In this document: piece after piece, positions 33,401 to 48,000 of the stretch | Numbering within the stretch: position 1 is the first letter of the stretch | How the letters are laid out: each line of letters begins with the position of its first letter | Assembly (NCBI RefSeq): GCF_020085105.1 | Contig: NC_058045.1 | Span: 12,037,833-12,101,832, forward strand | DNA: 64,000 nucleotides | Direction: 5' to 3' | Origin: Siniperca chuatsi | Taxonomy: Eukaryota; Chordata; Actinopteri; Centrarchiformes; Sinipercidae | Notes under the pieces: model-generated | What the model was told of the DNA's origin: nothing | Seen by the model: only the letters and a program-made list of their open reading frames with translations | The model's database searches: none | Position numbers and translations under genes: made by a program

Positions 33401-36400
33401 AAAAGACAGATTCAAAGCTGAAGTATTTTCTGTATTAACAGTAAAAAGAAGACTCCAAAGACAAACAAAAACACATTCACTCTTCATTGATGCAGTGGAA
33501 TTGTCTACTGCTGTAATTTCCCTTTGGACCTTGAAAGAGCGGGCGTTGCAGAAAAGATCTGATCTTACAAATGTACCATTGTGTCAGGAGCTTGTTGTCA
33601 GGGCTGCTGCTGCTGGGAAATCTGGCCGGTGCCCATATAAGTGATTTGGCACATTGGTCCCGCTTTCCTGATGATATCAGGACAGTGAATTGCTGTGCAC
33701 CGAGGAGTAGCCAAGTGTCCGTATACAAACTTATTGGGTGAGACAGGGCAGCTGGGTTGCAAACAGCTGGCCAGAAATACTGTGGCAGTGAGCACTCAGA
33801 ATGACAATGATACAGATGCCCTCTGCAAAACACCAGGTCATGCTGAGGCAGCACTTTAAAATCATGACAGAAGCAGAGAATTTATTGCTCAGAATAGGTG
33901 ATTTAAGATATGATGTGACAGGCATCAGTCTCGCCCCTTATCACCTTGATAGAATAGCTATATTATACTCTATTTGATCATTGTTGTTGTCCTGCATTGG
34001 AATCGCATTGAACTATAATGATCATAAGCTGTTTAGTTTGACTTTACTTTATGTTAACAGTTATTTATCCATGGAAAGTTCACTCTTGCACACACACTTT
34101 TTTTGCCTTGCTGTACAGTTACGCCTTGGTGCTGAAGGTTGCTGTGCTATTGGACATGTCAGCTACAGTTTCACAGCCATTGTGAGAATTTGAAGTAAAG
34201 ACCACTCTGCCACAACTGCATCTTACACCAAAAAACTATTATCTGCCAATACAATACAGAGAAAAGTTTTGTGCAGATGTTTTAGACCCAGATCTGGTTA
34301 ACCAAATAACAAAAAGTATGAAATAAAATACAAAGTAATATAACTTGAACACATTCATGAGGCATTTAATATGTCCTGACATAAAAACAAAAGATTAAAT
34401 GAACTCTGACTTAGTCTTAGTCTCAAACTGGTTTTAATCATGTCTTAACTTTACATGTTACTACAAGCAGACTCACTCTTGAGTGGCAGTAAACACAGCC
34501 CCATCTATGGCCCTGGAAGTAAACATATTCACTCCTGATGAATCTTATGTCAGCATTTTAAACCTCCTTTATTTGCACTGGTCTTAGTATTCAGAGTAAA
34601 AAGATGTACATTTGTTTTACTTTCTGTTGAGTTCAGCAGTATTGGTCTTTAGTGGTATTTGAATACCTTTCTCACAGAAGGTGATGTAATGTAAAAATGC
34701 TGGGGGAATATCTATGCATCGCTGTTACTCTGGAGGAGCCAATCCCTGGCAATAATTACACACAAGGAAATAGACCTCCTTAAAAACACTACTGTACTCT
34801 CTAAAACCCAAATTTATATTAAAGATGGGGTCTGCAATTCTGGAGAAATCCAATACCATGACAAATACCATGATATAGAGCGAACAACGACACAGCAAGT
34901 AATATAACTAACGCTAGGTTGTGGATTAACAAACTGTCCCTACAGTTGCTGCTGCAAAACTATCATGCAGTGAGGACGAAACGTTTTCCCAGAATGTGAC
35001 AAAAATACGTGTATTGCATTAGAGTCGCATACCAAATTACAAGTAACAAATTACTAAGAACATGTTATATTTTTGACCAATGCATTGACTTTAATCAGCA
35101 TTACCAGTTTAAGTTCCTCTTTTGTGTAGTAACAGTATAATTACTGTAGTGGCTGTCCTGAATTGATGCAAATTCAGAAAAAGTTGAGGTATAACCAGTT
35201 TTATTTTAGTGTTTTGCATTATAATATAGCAAGTTCATGTAACTACAGCCTTAAGACATGGGTTTAAGAACAATACTATGTAAAAAAATACCAGACCAGC
35301 ATTTAGAAACATTATCTAGTGTAGAACCATGGGTTTTTGCACCTTTTGGGCTTTATGGTAAGCCTTAGCTCTTACTCTGTATGGGTGTGAAATTTCCCCC
35401 CCAGCCATGCATGCTCTATGTTAACCTTTTTGCTTCCTCGTGGCGTTTCCTAATATCACATGCCTCTGAAAAGATCCCACCCTTTAGCATGCTACTGGCT
35501 GTCCTTGCCTGCATCGTTGAAGGGAGCAAAGTGTTCAGATGTGAAGCCTCCACTGCCTCCCCGGGATGGCAACCAGCCACTCCACTGGGCTCTGCACATA
35601 ATGGCTCCTGGCCTGCTTTGTGATTGTCTGGAAATGTGATTTTGATGCACTAAACAGTTTGTGTCTGTCATGACTGATTAGCGTCCTTTTTGGTCAGAGG
35701 TGCCAAGTCCACAGATAACACTGGGATGTGCAGGTGTGTTTTGTGGCGAGCATGTTAATATATGGGCGTTTGACCCTCAAGCTAAACAACACATCTAGCA
35801 GGACTCACATAACGAAAGGATTAGATATTTAAAGGGAGGAAGGACAAGGCACTTCATGTAGTGAGGACATGAGAATAAGAGTTTGTGTTCCATAGCCCTA
35901 TTGTGCCATGTTAAGACAATATATTTCAAGTGATTCTTGGTTTCCTGTGAGAATAACAAAATAACATTTCAAGGGAGTCCATTAAACAGCTATGAGTCAG
36001 GAAATAAGTCAGGAAAAAGAAAGGCCTATTTTCCTTTTCAGGTCTGCCTACATTAACATTTAACAGGAAGGTGGGTCTGCTCAGTGATCTTCTTCTAACT
36101 GTTTCCTCCCACTCTGTTTCACCTCCAGCACAGAGGCTGTAGAATTCACCAACCAAATGGCCTTTGTTCCCTCTGTCTTGTAATCAATGCTTTCCTTCAA
36201 TGTTAAGCACTTGAGTTATTGATGTCTCCACACTGGCTGCACTGGGACGGCTGCCAAGCCATGTGAGACTCCTGTTCCAGGGTGGCTTCTCCTTGTCTGC
36301 TATTGGCTGAGCTCGTAGGATCCAACCGTCCCTACACATTTAAGTTTTAGGACCTCAAAGGCAGTTAAAATGACACTTTGTCTGGTTCTGTCAAATATAG

Positions 36401-39400
36401 CTAACCTAACAGAGAAAATACAGTGGATAAATCAAAATGGAGAAAACAAAGCTGAAACAACCGTTTTTGAGGCCCTCTGATGTCATTTATCCCATTTTAA
36501 AAATATTGTTTTGTTGTAGGATGGTACCGGTAGTTTTGCATATTTTGACCCATGCACACCATACCCTACACTAAACCATAGGTTTTTATTTTGATTTCAA
36601 GCAGCCATTAGTTTGCATTAATTTCCGTGTTCTGTCAAGTAGGAACTTAGTCCCATTATTAAATCATAATGCAGCTTTTAGCATTCAGTGGCCACTCATG
36701 AGTTATGTTTTCAGAAATCCAAATGCTGTAGGGAAATAATGAATGTTGTAAAAAGAATTGTGTCAGTTCAGTTGGCAACCAATTCTGAAATATCAAGTGT
36801 CCTTGAGTGCACCAACAGAGAGAGTTTTCAAAATGGTAACTGCTGGCAACTGGACAATAGCATGATTTTAACCAAAAAGGCAAACAAAAACAAAATTGTT
36901 CACTGTAATAGATCCCTAACCTCAAGCAAGTTTCAAGTTTGAGTTTCAGTCTGTAGTGATGAATGGAAACCAGTGGCTGCCTGGAAGATGGAAAATGACT
37001 CTAAATATTAATGAATGCTTTGGAAAGTAGTCTGAAAGGTGATTTAATCCGGAAACTGTTAATATTTCCATGTGTGGAATGCAAACTGCCATATTTACTG
37101 TGGTTTGAGACTAACATCACTGCATACTCTGCTAACAAGAAATGTAGATCAGCATGTCATCACTTGCCAGGTAAATGTGTCCTTGTTGAGGGTGCCAGCA
37201 AACATTGCAAACAAGGAATTTCACACCATGTTTCTGTTTTCATTCATCAAAATTAAGCATATAGTCCCAGTAGTTATTATCACACTTTGCTAGCTGGAGC
37301 ATTTTTCAAGTAGGTGCACTGACTAATTAAAAAAAACAGCACACTTTCATACAACCTTGCACTGCAACTCTGCCGTCTTTGCTGACATCCATCCTCTAAC
37401 TCTAATGCTGCTCTGGGTGTGGTTTGTGTGTGTGTACCATAGCGCACCTCCCCAGGCCGGAGCTTCAGAGCTAGAGGTGATCTCCCAGCAGGTGGAGGAG
37501 GACAACCAGTGCGTGGCCCCTGTCCAGCTGGTCAGCTTCGCCTACAGAGACTTGCCTTTGGCTGCCCTGGACATATCCCTCGCTGGATCCCAGCTCATCT
37601 CAAACCCAGATGAAGAGGACAACAGAGAGGGGTACGTCCCATGAATTTACATCTGACACCACCCTTCACTTTCTGTTGTTGCTTGAGATAATTTGACCAC
37701 AATCAGTAAAACAATCTCTAGAGATGATTGTTGTTGTTGTTAGTAAGAACTCATGACTGGTTTGGCTAGCCTGAAAAAGCAACTTGAGTGTGGTCATAAG
37801 GAATTTTAAGCTCTTTAAGCTTTTTGTTCTAAAACTACATGAAGCAGAACACTTTCAATTTCATCGTTTGAAGCATATCAAACATCATACCTTTTTCAGG
37901 AAGCTGGAAACAAATTAGTAGCATGATTATCAATGAAATCTTTCTATGATTAATTTGTATACTATAAAGCCTAAAAATGTAATTACATATTGATTGATGT
38001 TCCTGATGTTTGCCACCACAGTTAAGAAGATACTAGAAGTATAGTGTCTGAGACATTGTCTCTGCTTGTTGTGTGAAAGTGCAACATCCATAATTAAGGC
38101 AGAATTGCAATTACTACAATCTATAATCTACCCTGGCAGAGAAAAGCTCTGCCGTCACTCTCTCCATTGCTCGTTATTGCACATGGTAATTACACCTGCC
38201 GTATTGAATCACCCCTCATTTTATATTAGAGTCCGGGAGTCGAGGATATTTGGCGATGAATTTATTAGTGTCACCATGTTAAATAGACAATGTCTCCACT
38301 GATGTGCTCATTTCAGCTCAATGACACAGCAATTTCTCGCTACCAGACAGGCTTCTGTTCATAATGTCGATTTCTGGCACAAAACAAAGAGTGTTGTTAG
38401 CACCATAGCTTTCCTGAAATGTCAGAGCCCTGTGGTGGTGCTGTTTCTGTCCATGAGCCTTGCTTGTCCAGGGTTCGTGTTGTTTTCTTATCACCATATC
38501 AACATGCTGCAGGCCCAGTACTCTCAGGACAGGACATGCCCCTCCTAGAGCACCCTTGTAGCAAGTGTCCATGGCTCTCCACTCAGGAAGCATGACTCAC
38601 AACCCTTTGGCATGCTGCGATGCTGGCATCCATGCAGAGAAAGTGGACAAACAGCATAAGCTTAATTAGAGCATCCGGCATTTTGCCATCCAGGCCCTGG
38701 TGTGTCAGCTGACCACGTCCGGCTGGACTTTGCCTGGTCAACAATATTCTTTATCATGAAAAGTAAGAAGGTGTTCATTCTGATCAGAGAAACACCCTCT
38801 TCATGTATTCAGCAGACTAGTGAAAACAGTGTGCAATCTGTCACCCATGTGAGTGTTACTTCAACTTCAACTTTTAACTTTTTTGTCCCCAGAGGGCAAT
38901 TGGTTTTCCAGCAAGGCATAGTACAATACATAAAAGAGCATGGACATACAGTACATTAAGGGGAAGGGGAGGTGCCCTGAATACAGCACTTGCTAGTGTC
39001 CAACCTGCAGGGTACTAAGCCACAGCAGCAATAAATAAATTACAAGGCAAATTACATAAGTAGCGGCAGAATATGACCATATAAATACACAAGGAGGGTA
39101 ATATCATCATCATCATCATCACAAACCACATCATGTCATCACAACTACACTATACTACACACAAGTGAGTAGCCTTGGACTCACTAACTCTTCCCCCAGC
39201 CTGCATTCAAAAGAGAAATGGCTGTGGGGGTGAAGGAGTGCTTGTACCTTACCCTTATGCTTAACAGGGGGGAATCTGAACCGAGAGCCAGAAGACAAGA
39301 TCTGAAAAGGGGATGGGCGCTGTCGGATAGGATGGCTTTAGCCTTCATCCCTACCTGTCTGTTAAACAGGTCAGAAAGCATACTCTGCTGTACTTCCAAG

Positions 39401-42400
39401 ATCTTACTGCTCACTTTCACTATCCTGGTTATGCATTCTTAGCCTTGTTGCTGTGTTTTCCGAATCAGCAAGTTTAAAGAAAAAGTTCAGACTCAATAAA
39501 ATAAAACTGAGTCTGTTTTAAGTAAAATGTATAAAATAGGATCATGAGGGTCTTGTCAACATGAATCTGAGACAGGACAGATGCTGCTGGGTCTTCTTGC
39601 ACAGCATCTCAGTGTCAATTCAGCTTGTTATCAATTAAAATCCTGTGGTACTTGTAGTTCTCTACAGAGTCTACCACATGTCCCTTGATGATTGTACTCT
39701 GAGAAGCTGATGCCTAAAATCAATACTCATGTCCTTTTTGTCACATTTAGTTGTAGAAACTAATATACAAATCATGTACAAATGTGTCGCACCAATGTAC
39801 AAATTCATCATCAACAGGACCGTGTCTGTTTTCATCGGCATGGAGGAGACTGACTACAGCAGAGTCATCGGCAAACTTTAAAATGTATCTGTTGTTGTGC
39901 CAGCTGCAGCAGTCGTCAGAATACAGAAAATATAGAAGAGAGGTGAAAGGACACAGCCCTGAGGGGAGCCTGTGGATGTTGACAATTCCCCTGACATGCA
40001 TCCATTTACCCTCAATCTCTGGGTTCTGTTAGTTTAAAAATCAAGGATCCATCCCACAGCATTAAAATCTAAACCAAAATTCTTGATGAGCTTGTCTATT
40101 AAAATGTGGTGGGGTTGGATTGTGTTAAAACCAGTCGGAAAAACCACAAATAGCAGCTTGGCATGTCTTTTGCTACCTTCAAGATGTTTAAAAACAAGGT
40201 TTTGCAGAGAGGCAGTAGCATCTTCTACCCTTCGCCAGCCCTGTACACAAACTGTAATGGGTCAAGCAGGTGCTCAGTATTGATGAGAAGTTCTCTTTTC
40301 AGCAGTTTTTCAAAGGACTTCATGACTAGGGAAGTCAGAGCAACTGGCCTATAATCATTAAAAACCTTGGGGTGATTGTTTTTGGCCACCGGGATTACTA
40401 TGGTATGCTTCCAGCTGTAAAACAGTAAGGTAAAAATCTTGCAGCCGGTCGCTGCACGAGCATGCGCCCTGGTATGTTCAATGAGCCTTTTAGATTGGAA
40501 TTCCTGATTTTTATTTTTTTATTTTTTTTATTTTTTTTATTTTTTTTTATTTATTTTTTTTAGGTCACAAGCATTCCAAGACATACCTGTCATGACAGCT
40601 TCATACACACATTCGTTGTTTGAAAGCACTCTAGCACTCTTGGAAAAAGCAACAGAGCCAGCTTGTCGCCACAGGTTCTGGCTGCCTTTGTGACTCATGT
40701 GTATAACCTCAGAGGAATGACACAAAAATGGGATGTGTTGTATGCTGCATGGTTATAAATTAATCAAGAGTATCAAAGAACCTAATGGCAAAGCAATGAA
40801 CTGACTAATTTACATTGCTCTGAAAACTATTTTTCTCTTGTTTATTGGAATGTATAGTCACAGAGACTCCTCTGCATACTGTAGGCTAATTTTAGTCTTT
40901 TGTAAATGATTGTATGCAAGAATGTAAACCCTCTTTCTTAGACTTGCTACTGATGTTGGAGTGGCTTTGTTTGTTTTCTCAAGCTACTATGATTTACATT
41001 CCTGAAATGTTTTTATATCTTAGTTATGTCATTTTGTGACTGTCCTGTTTAGATACATGAGCAGGTGCGTTCTGATTTCAATTTCATCATAAAAATGACT
41101 GTTGTTCGGTTTGTAAAGTTTATAGTGATCTCTGGTCAGTGCTTTGGTTTGGATATGGACATGGTGAAAGGTTAAGGTCAAAGGAATGGCCTTATACCAA
41201 TGGTCAGAGATGGGAAAAGAAAGGGCTCATTACTTGTGAATTGATCCTAAATCTTTGATGATGACGCCTTGGTTTTGTTTGTTCCATATGGCTGTGAAAA
41301 AAGAGCAGAAGAATACACACCAGAGAAGCGCATTTAGTCTTGCATGGCAGCTTCTCATGGCTCTTTATCAGGAGATGTGGGCGATTATGTAGGAGGTGGA
41401 TGTTCTTGCGGACTACAAAGGGCACATGCAGTACTTGACAAGATTCTGTGCAGTAGTGAGCTGGATGGAAATATTAATAGATTTTGGCAGCACCATCTTC
41501 TCCAGAACTTACTGGAAAGTCCAAGATGAGGGTGGTGTGATTTCACATCCACCTTTGGTCACTTAATTATTGTCTCATGTATGTTATTGTATAATTTTAA
41601 AATTCTGCCTTTTTTAATAGTGGATCTTTTTTTGGTGTTGCATGCTTTGTCATGTTTCTTTATTTTGATTAAGCTGTAGCAACCTAACCAACCTTGCAGC
41701 AATCCATGCCTAATAGGGGTTGAAAAAAGGGTATAAGCAGGTCTTTAATAGACGTGTAATTAGTGTAAGTGACAACAGCTGTTTGTGTGTGTGCAAAGCA
41801 TACACAAATTGACTTTTAAAATATGTTGGTGCTTTAATTATTTTCAAATTTGGTTAAAATTTGGAAGCTGTAATAAACTATGACAACATAATGGAGTGTG
41901 CATCTGCTTAATCTATTTTTTTAATCAGAGGTTATTTTCATTTGCCTGCATTTGCCAAAAAATAGTTTTGAATGTCACCAATACCTTCCTTCTACAGTCA
42001 TTTCAGAATGTCATAGATCACAGCATACTCAGAGGACATTTTAGATGAGGCAATTAAAAGAATAATATAGCTGTGTATTTCTTTATTAGACGCTGTACAT
42101 GTGAATACAATTGAATTTTACGCATCTGAACAAAGGTGCAGCAGCAAGGTGGTGTGCTGAGATTTTCTTCTACCTTAATCCTGAACTCTTATTGTGACCT
42201 CCAGACTGGTTGGAGTCTCTCCCTGCCTGCCCCCAGTCTCTGGGACCCCGGGCTGCACATCATGCGCTTGTCCTGGTTTATCTTCCCCAGATCAGCCTGC
42301 TGCCCACAGCTGCAGTAGCATATGTCGTTGATCTCCAGGGGACAGACTGAGAGGTGTGAGGCACAATGATGCAGCAATGACAGATGGTTCATATGGGTCA

Positions 42401-44987
42401 ACCTGCTGCTTTGACTGGAGAAGAAAGGAGGCAGAGGAGATAAAGAGAAGGATGGAGGGAGGAATGGAGCAGACAACCTTCCTCCAAACTTTCATTCACA
42501 AAGCTGCCGGCTGCAGATCACAAGGAAATGGCTCCATTTGATGAATGTAATATCTGTCCATGTTGGACAGCAGTGTGGGATTAACCCTGTGCCGTGTTGC
42601 ATAATGACAGCCACAGTTGCTAGCTGATACAGTGTCGGGTGAAATGTTGGATATTAGATAAGCTTAAGTGTGCCCAGACCAGCCTAGATTGATTACATTA
42701 CTCAACATAGTGCTTAGGCTTCCCCAAAGAAATAAAATTCTCTTGCCACTTTTCACTCACTAAAATGCATTAATATAGCAGTATATCAACATGCACATAA
42801 TCAAACCCAGGTTGGCATTACTCAAAGTTGAAGTTAAATGGTAAAATTTGAAAAATCTTGAGTGTAGAATATAGCACTGAAGGACCTTGCCAGAGTCTAG
42901 TATGAATCTTGGCAGCAGCAATATTTCATGAGACTTTGAAACTAGAGCCATACTATACCTGTTCTACCTGTTATGTGCTGATGGATGTCTGAAAAGAGAG
43001 CAGGACCCCCCCAATTCTTTTCAAACACACAGAGGAACAGTACTCTCCATCAAATTGGCTCTCTTGCCTGGCACCATGTGCGACACAATAGATGACATTT
43101 GAGTGCAGGGTTTGAGGGTTTGTTAATATTCACAGACATGCAAAGTGTGAGATTGCTTTTTAGGCTGAGAGCGAGAGAGATCAAGTGTCCTGGTGAAAAC
43201 CCATTTATCAGGGACAGCTTGTCTGCTGCTCTGCACATGGAGCCCCATCCATCTCCATTTTCTTTGTATCTGTGGCCCATTTCTCTGGCAAAGACCAGCT
43301 CTGAGTCCCCTCTGCTAGGTTGTACCGTGGTGAAGGATGCAAGGAGTGGAGAGATGATAGCTGATCGCACTTTGAAACCAGTGGAAAGGTCTGGTTATAC
43401 TGGAAAGCTGCATGCATTTTCATATGAAGATAAAAAAATGTGTTTACTTACTCAGAGAGAATGCTAAAGCCTAAACTTTTATTTATTGGCATCTGTAATC
43501 GATTAATAGCGATGAGACATGGAAGCTCTAAAATGTACAATTGATTATCTATGATAACTTCACGTTATTCAGCATATTTATTGCTTAGCTGGTTTTCCTC
43601 TCTCAGGGCTTCTTTGCTTCTTCTTCGCTGTGATAACACAGATGACTCAGCAGTGGTTACACAATAAAGGATTTAGACAGTTGTTATGTTGGCATTTGTC
43701 TTGATTTTCAAGCCATCTAGGCAGATGCCCCACCTGTGCTTTCTAAAGAAACAGAAGCTTTCAGGTAAAAAACAAAAGGCATACATCAGAGATTAAATGA
43801 AATCCTCTTCAAGTGTATAAAGTAAGTTAAGGAACAAGTGTAACATAGCCTGAGTGAGATGAAGTCCTCCAACCTTTGCTGTTCAGCAGCTTGCAGGCAC
43901 ACAGTTGTGGTCCATTTTCCCCTGCCCAAGCCTGCTGAGTTCAGCAGATTGGTGTGAATTGGTTGAATTTTATACTGAAGGAACCATGGGGCTATATAGT
44001 TATCAGTACAGAGAGGGAGAAATTGAGAGGAGACAGAAAACCTGAGTCAAGTAGTATCATTTTAAAATGCTGCTGGAGTAGTATCTGACATTGCCCCTTA
44101 CACCTTCAAAGAAGATACATTAAATTCAAAAGCCAGTGTTCACATGTCTCGCTGACAGTCAGTCAAGAGATTCATGAGATGTCTGCCACTTGATAAAGAA
44201 CATAGTTTGTCAAAATAATCTATAAAATGAACATACAAGTACTTTTCAAAAATATATTTAGTTTGTAATTTTTAAAGTCTTACTGTACCAGGCTGCAGGT
44301 TGGGACCCTCCTAAGGGTCCCAAGATAAATATGAGGGCTCACAAGATGACTTAAAGGTTTGTTTGTTTTTTCTGACTTTCACCTATTAAAGCCTACACAA
44401 AATTCTTCAAAAATTGATTCAATATGAAAAGGGAATATTACTCTGCTGCTCACAACTCATGTTTTGAATAGACCCTACCCTGAGATTAAGGGTCACGTGT
44501 AGACACAGCTTCATTTTCACTGTACTAAAGTGACAAATTTGAAAAAAAAAATCCTAAAAATAATTTTAACATTTTACCAAAAGCATAATTTGCAGTTGTG
44601 CTTGAATAAATGAATGGCCGCTGGCTGCTAGCCACAGTGGTCAAGACTCAGACCACTGTGGCTAGCAGCCAGCCACAGTGGTCTGAGTCTTGACCAGAGA
44701 ATTTTTTTTAGCCTCATCGCATGATTAATTAATGAGTTTTGGAACCAAATGTAATTGTGTGACAGCTGCCACAGGTTTGGACCCAAATGTGCTGGAGTTT
44801 TTCACCGGGCAAAGTTGCTTTGTTGTAAATGTGCAATCAATCAAGAGATCCAATCAATTATTTAGAGGCCTTACACAGCAGTGCAAGTCGTTTAGAGCGA
44901 CACTATTATAGGCCTTCCTTTGCAAACATTTTGAGGGAGATGTTAGTGTTTGCACTTGTTCATTAGTTGTTTGTGTGTGTGTGTGTC

Positions 44988-45019
<32 letters not shown>

Positions 45020-48000
45020 TTACAATCAATACCTCAGATGAGTTGATAGAGTCTTTCAGACTCATTACTTCTGAATGAATTTTCCTCTTTGCAGCCCCTC
45101 CCTTCTCTCTCACTCCATCACTTAACTCACAAACACACACACAAACAGAGCACCACCTCTCTGATTTAATTTCCATTTAACTTGTACCTAATGAGTTTAC
45201 ATTGTATTTTATCCTGTCTCAATTACAGGAGACAGTATAATAAAAGAGATACTCGTTGTGATAGGCTCCCCACCTCAGTGAGAGTTACTTAGCTGGGGCT
45301 GGAGCCAAAGCTCTGTCCTGTCTGTGTGAATGGGCCCCAGCAGAGCGACCAAACACCTTCCTCTGTGCCAGTCACTCTGCCTGATGTCTTTGTCCGCTCT
45401 GTCCTATCTGGCCATTCTGCTGCAAGGGCCGCTGCAGCCGGCATCATGTACAGCGTGCCATCACTTCCATCTCAGGCTACTATTGATCACTCTCATGATC
45501 TAATCCCCTCGTTCTGTGCTGCTGTCGGGTGCACTTCGATCTTCCCTCAGTGTGTTACCATTGTAGCCACTGGCCTGTTAATGTCTTTATGACCTGTCCA
45601 CAGCACATGCCACCCTGCATTTCTCATTTCCTCCACACACAATGTTCTCTGTGTGTGTGTGCGTGTGCGCGCGCGTGTGTGTGTGTGTGTGTGTGTGTGT
45701 GCACACACATATACGTGCACGACCAACCATTAAGGTATTTCCCATTCGATCTGCACCTGCCATGACCCTGGGAGAGAGTGAGGTGATTTTCTTCTAAAGC
45801 AGCCTCACTTCCTCATAAATACTTCAGGTCCTCAGCGTTCAAGGTTTAAAGTGATTTCCCTAAAATTAAGTTTCTGAGCTTGGAGTAATCCATCACTGCC
45901 ATTTACTCTGCTTCCAGACAGGGTTTTTCTTTACAGGTTTATTAAATTAATACCTTTTCTGCCTGGCTTTTGGGAGAGGTCTGAATGAATTTGGATTCCA
46001 CACAGAATGAGTTAAATCATGCTTTTCGGTCCTGAAGGTAAGTGAAGTGTCTCTTGGAGTGTGTGCTGCTCATTCCATCTTTTAACTAATGGTCCACAAA
46101 TGTCCGGTGACTGTGTGTTAGGAGTATCATTAGGTAAATGTTTCTTTTTCTTGGCTCTTGTCCACTGGCAGATAGGGTTTGACAATGTTCCTTGGGAACA
46201 AATCAGTGCCGGGAAAGTCTCCATGGTATCTGTTAATGATACCGTTACCCTCCACCACCTATTTGCCACCCCAGGTGTTGAGCTCCTAATCTGTTGGCAT
46301 TGGCTGGTACTGATGGTTGCTGCAGAGGGCTGAGTGCATTGGTTAGCCTCTGGGAGAGCATTGACACAGCGTGGCCGAGCTCCAGCCTCTCTGCCGACCT
46401 TGGTGAGAGATGGAGAGGATGTGTAGCTGTGCTACACTGGAGGTTCAGCTGCAACTGCAAAATGATGCCACTCACAAGGATCCCCTCTCTCTTTTTCACC
46501 TCAAAGGATAACTCTAGTTTATTACATTTTAGGTATTGTTTTCATGGTTTTGGCCGTGATTCCTATCGGTAACATTGCACTCCCCAAATTCATTGCTGAG
46601 ATCTGGGAACATAGGGACATTGTTGCAATGCAGTCCAATGGGCCAAGAAACAAGAGACCCATCGGACAAGTTATAAACAAACATTTTTTGGAGGAAAAAC
46701 CCCAAATAAGTGTGCCTGAAATGTCCATGATAACCCCTCATTGCATAAGTAGGTCACACTTGCACCAAAAAGTCAGTTAGTAAACTGTGATGGATTTTTA
46801 TAACGGACAATTTGGGTAATAATTTTACCATTTACAATTGTTTTCTCTTCCATGTACAGGTGAAACTACTAGTCGATTGACACAATAATCATCAGCAAAA
46901 ATACCAAAGCTAGAATACCAAACATCCCCTGTTTCCAGCTTCTGGAATATGAGGATTTGATACCTTTCATTGTCTTATATGATAGTAAAGTGAAAATCGG
47001 GTTTTTGGACTGCGAGTCAGACAAAACTAGACATCTGAACATGTCATGTTGTGGTTCAGGAAATTGTAACAAGCATTTTCACTATTTTCTGACAATTTAT
47101 AGACTAACCGATTGATCGAAAACGATGAAAAGTTCCAATCTGGCTTTCGTCAACACCACAACACTGAGACAGCCCTTCTCAAAGTCACTAATGACCTTTT
47201 AATGAATGCAGACGCAGGCATGTGCTCAATTCTTGTGCTGCCTTTGACACAACTGATCATGGCATTCTCTTAGATAGAGGCACTGGGTGGGCATATCTGT
47301 TACTGCACTAAACTGGTTCTCATCTTATCTGTCCAATAGGAAATTCTGTGTCAGCATTAATAACTTCATGTCATTCTTTTCCCATATCAAGTACAGTGTG
47401 CCTCAAGGTTCAATTCTGGGACCAATACTGTTCTCCATATACACGCTTCGCTTGGGTGATGTCATCCGCAGACATAGGCACAGTTGTACCTCCCTGTCAA
47501 GCCCACTGACCTTAGTATGCTGAGCTCTCTGCAGGACTGCCTGTTTGACATAAAAAATTGGATGTCAATAAATTTAGTTCAGCTCAACTCAAATAAAACT
47601 GAAATCATTGTTATTGGGCCCCAACACATCACTAAACAAATGCTGCCGTCTACTGGTAACCTGCAATTTATGTTTTGAGCAACATATCATTAAGCTTGTC
47701 CAGTCATGTTTTTATCATCTCAGAAATATTGTAAAAGTATGATCTATTTTAAATCTTAGTGATGCAGAAATTGTTGGACATGCTTTTATCTCCTCACGCC
47801 TTGATTATTTTAGCAGCCTGTTGTCTTACTTGTTGCCTAACTTGTCTTAATCAAAAAAACTCTGAAACGACTGCAGACTGTACAGAACTCAGCAGCTAGG
47901 CTTTTAACCAGGACAAAGAGGTACGATCACATCACATCTATTTTAACCTCTTTACATTGGCTCCTTGTTTGTTTTAGGATTGATTTTAAGATCTTACTTT

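Larger units (their letters stand above)
30489..37442 (+). other. tmem266: tmem266 intron (7 kb)
   Basis: Holds a (CT)n run at 31262-31305, a LINE remnant at 32556-33156 and otherwise unassigned A+T-rich DNA. No alternative tmem266 exon was recognised. Confidence 0.6.

Noticed and set aside
43099-43467. 122-codon open frame, + strand
   Set aside because: No resemblance to any family, no splice partners, and it lies in a tmem266 intron amid other chance frames on both strands.
44290-44325. Small hairpin GGGACCCT ... AGGGTCCC
   Set aside because: Arms of only 8 bp; expected by chance in this much sequence.
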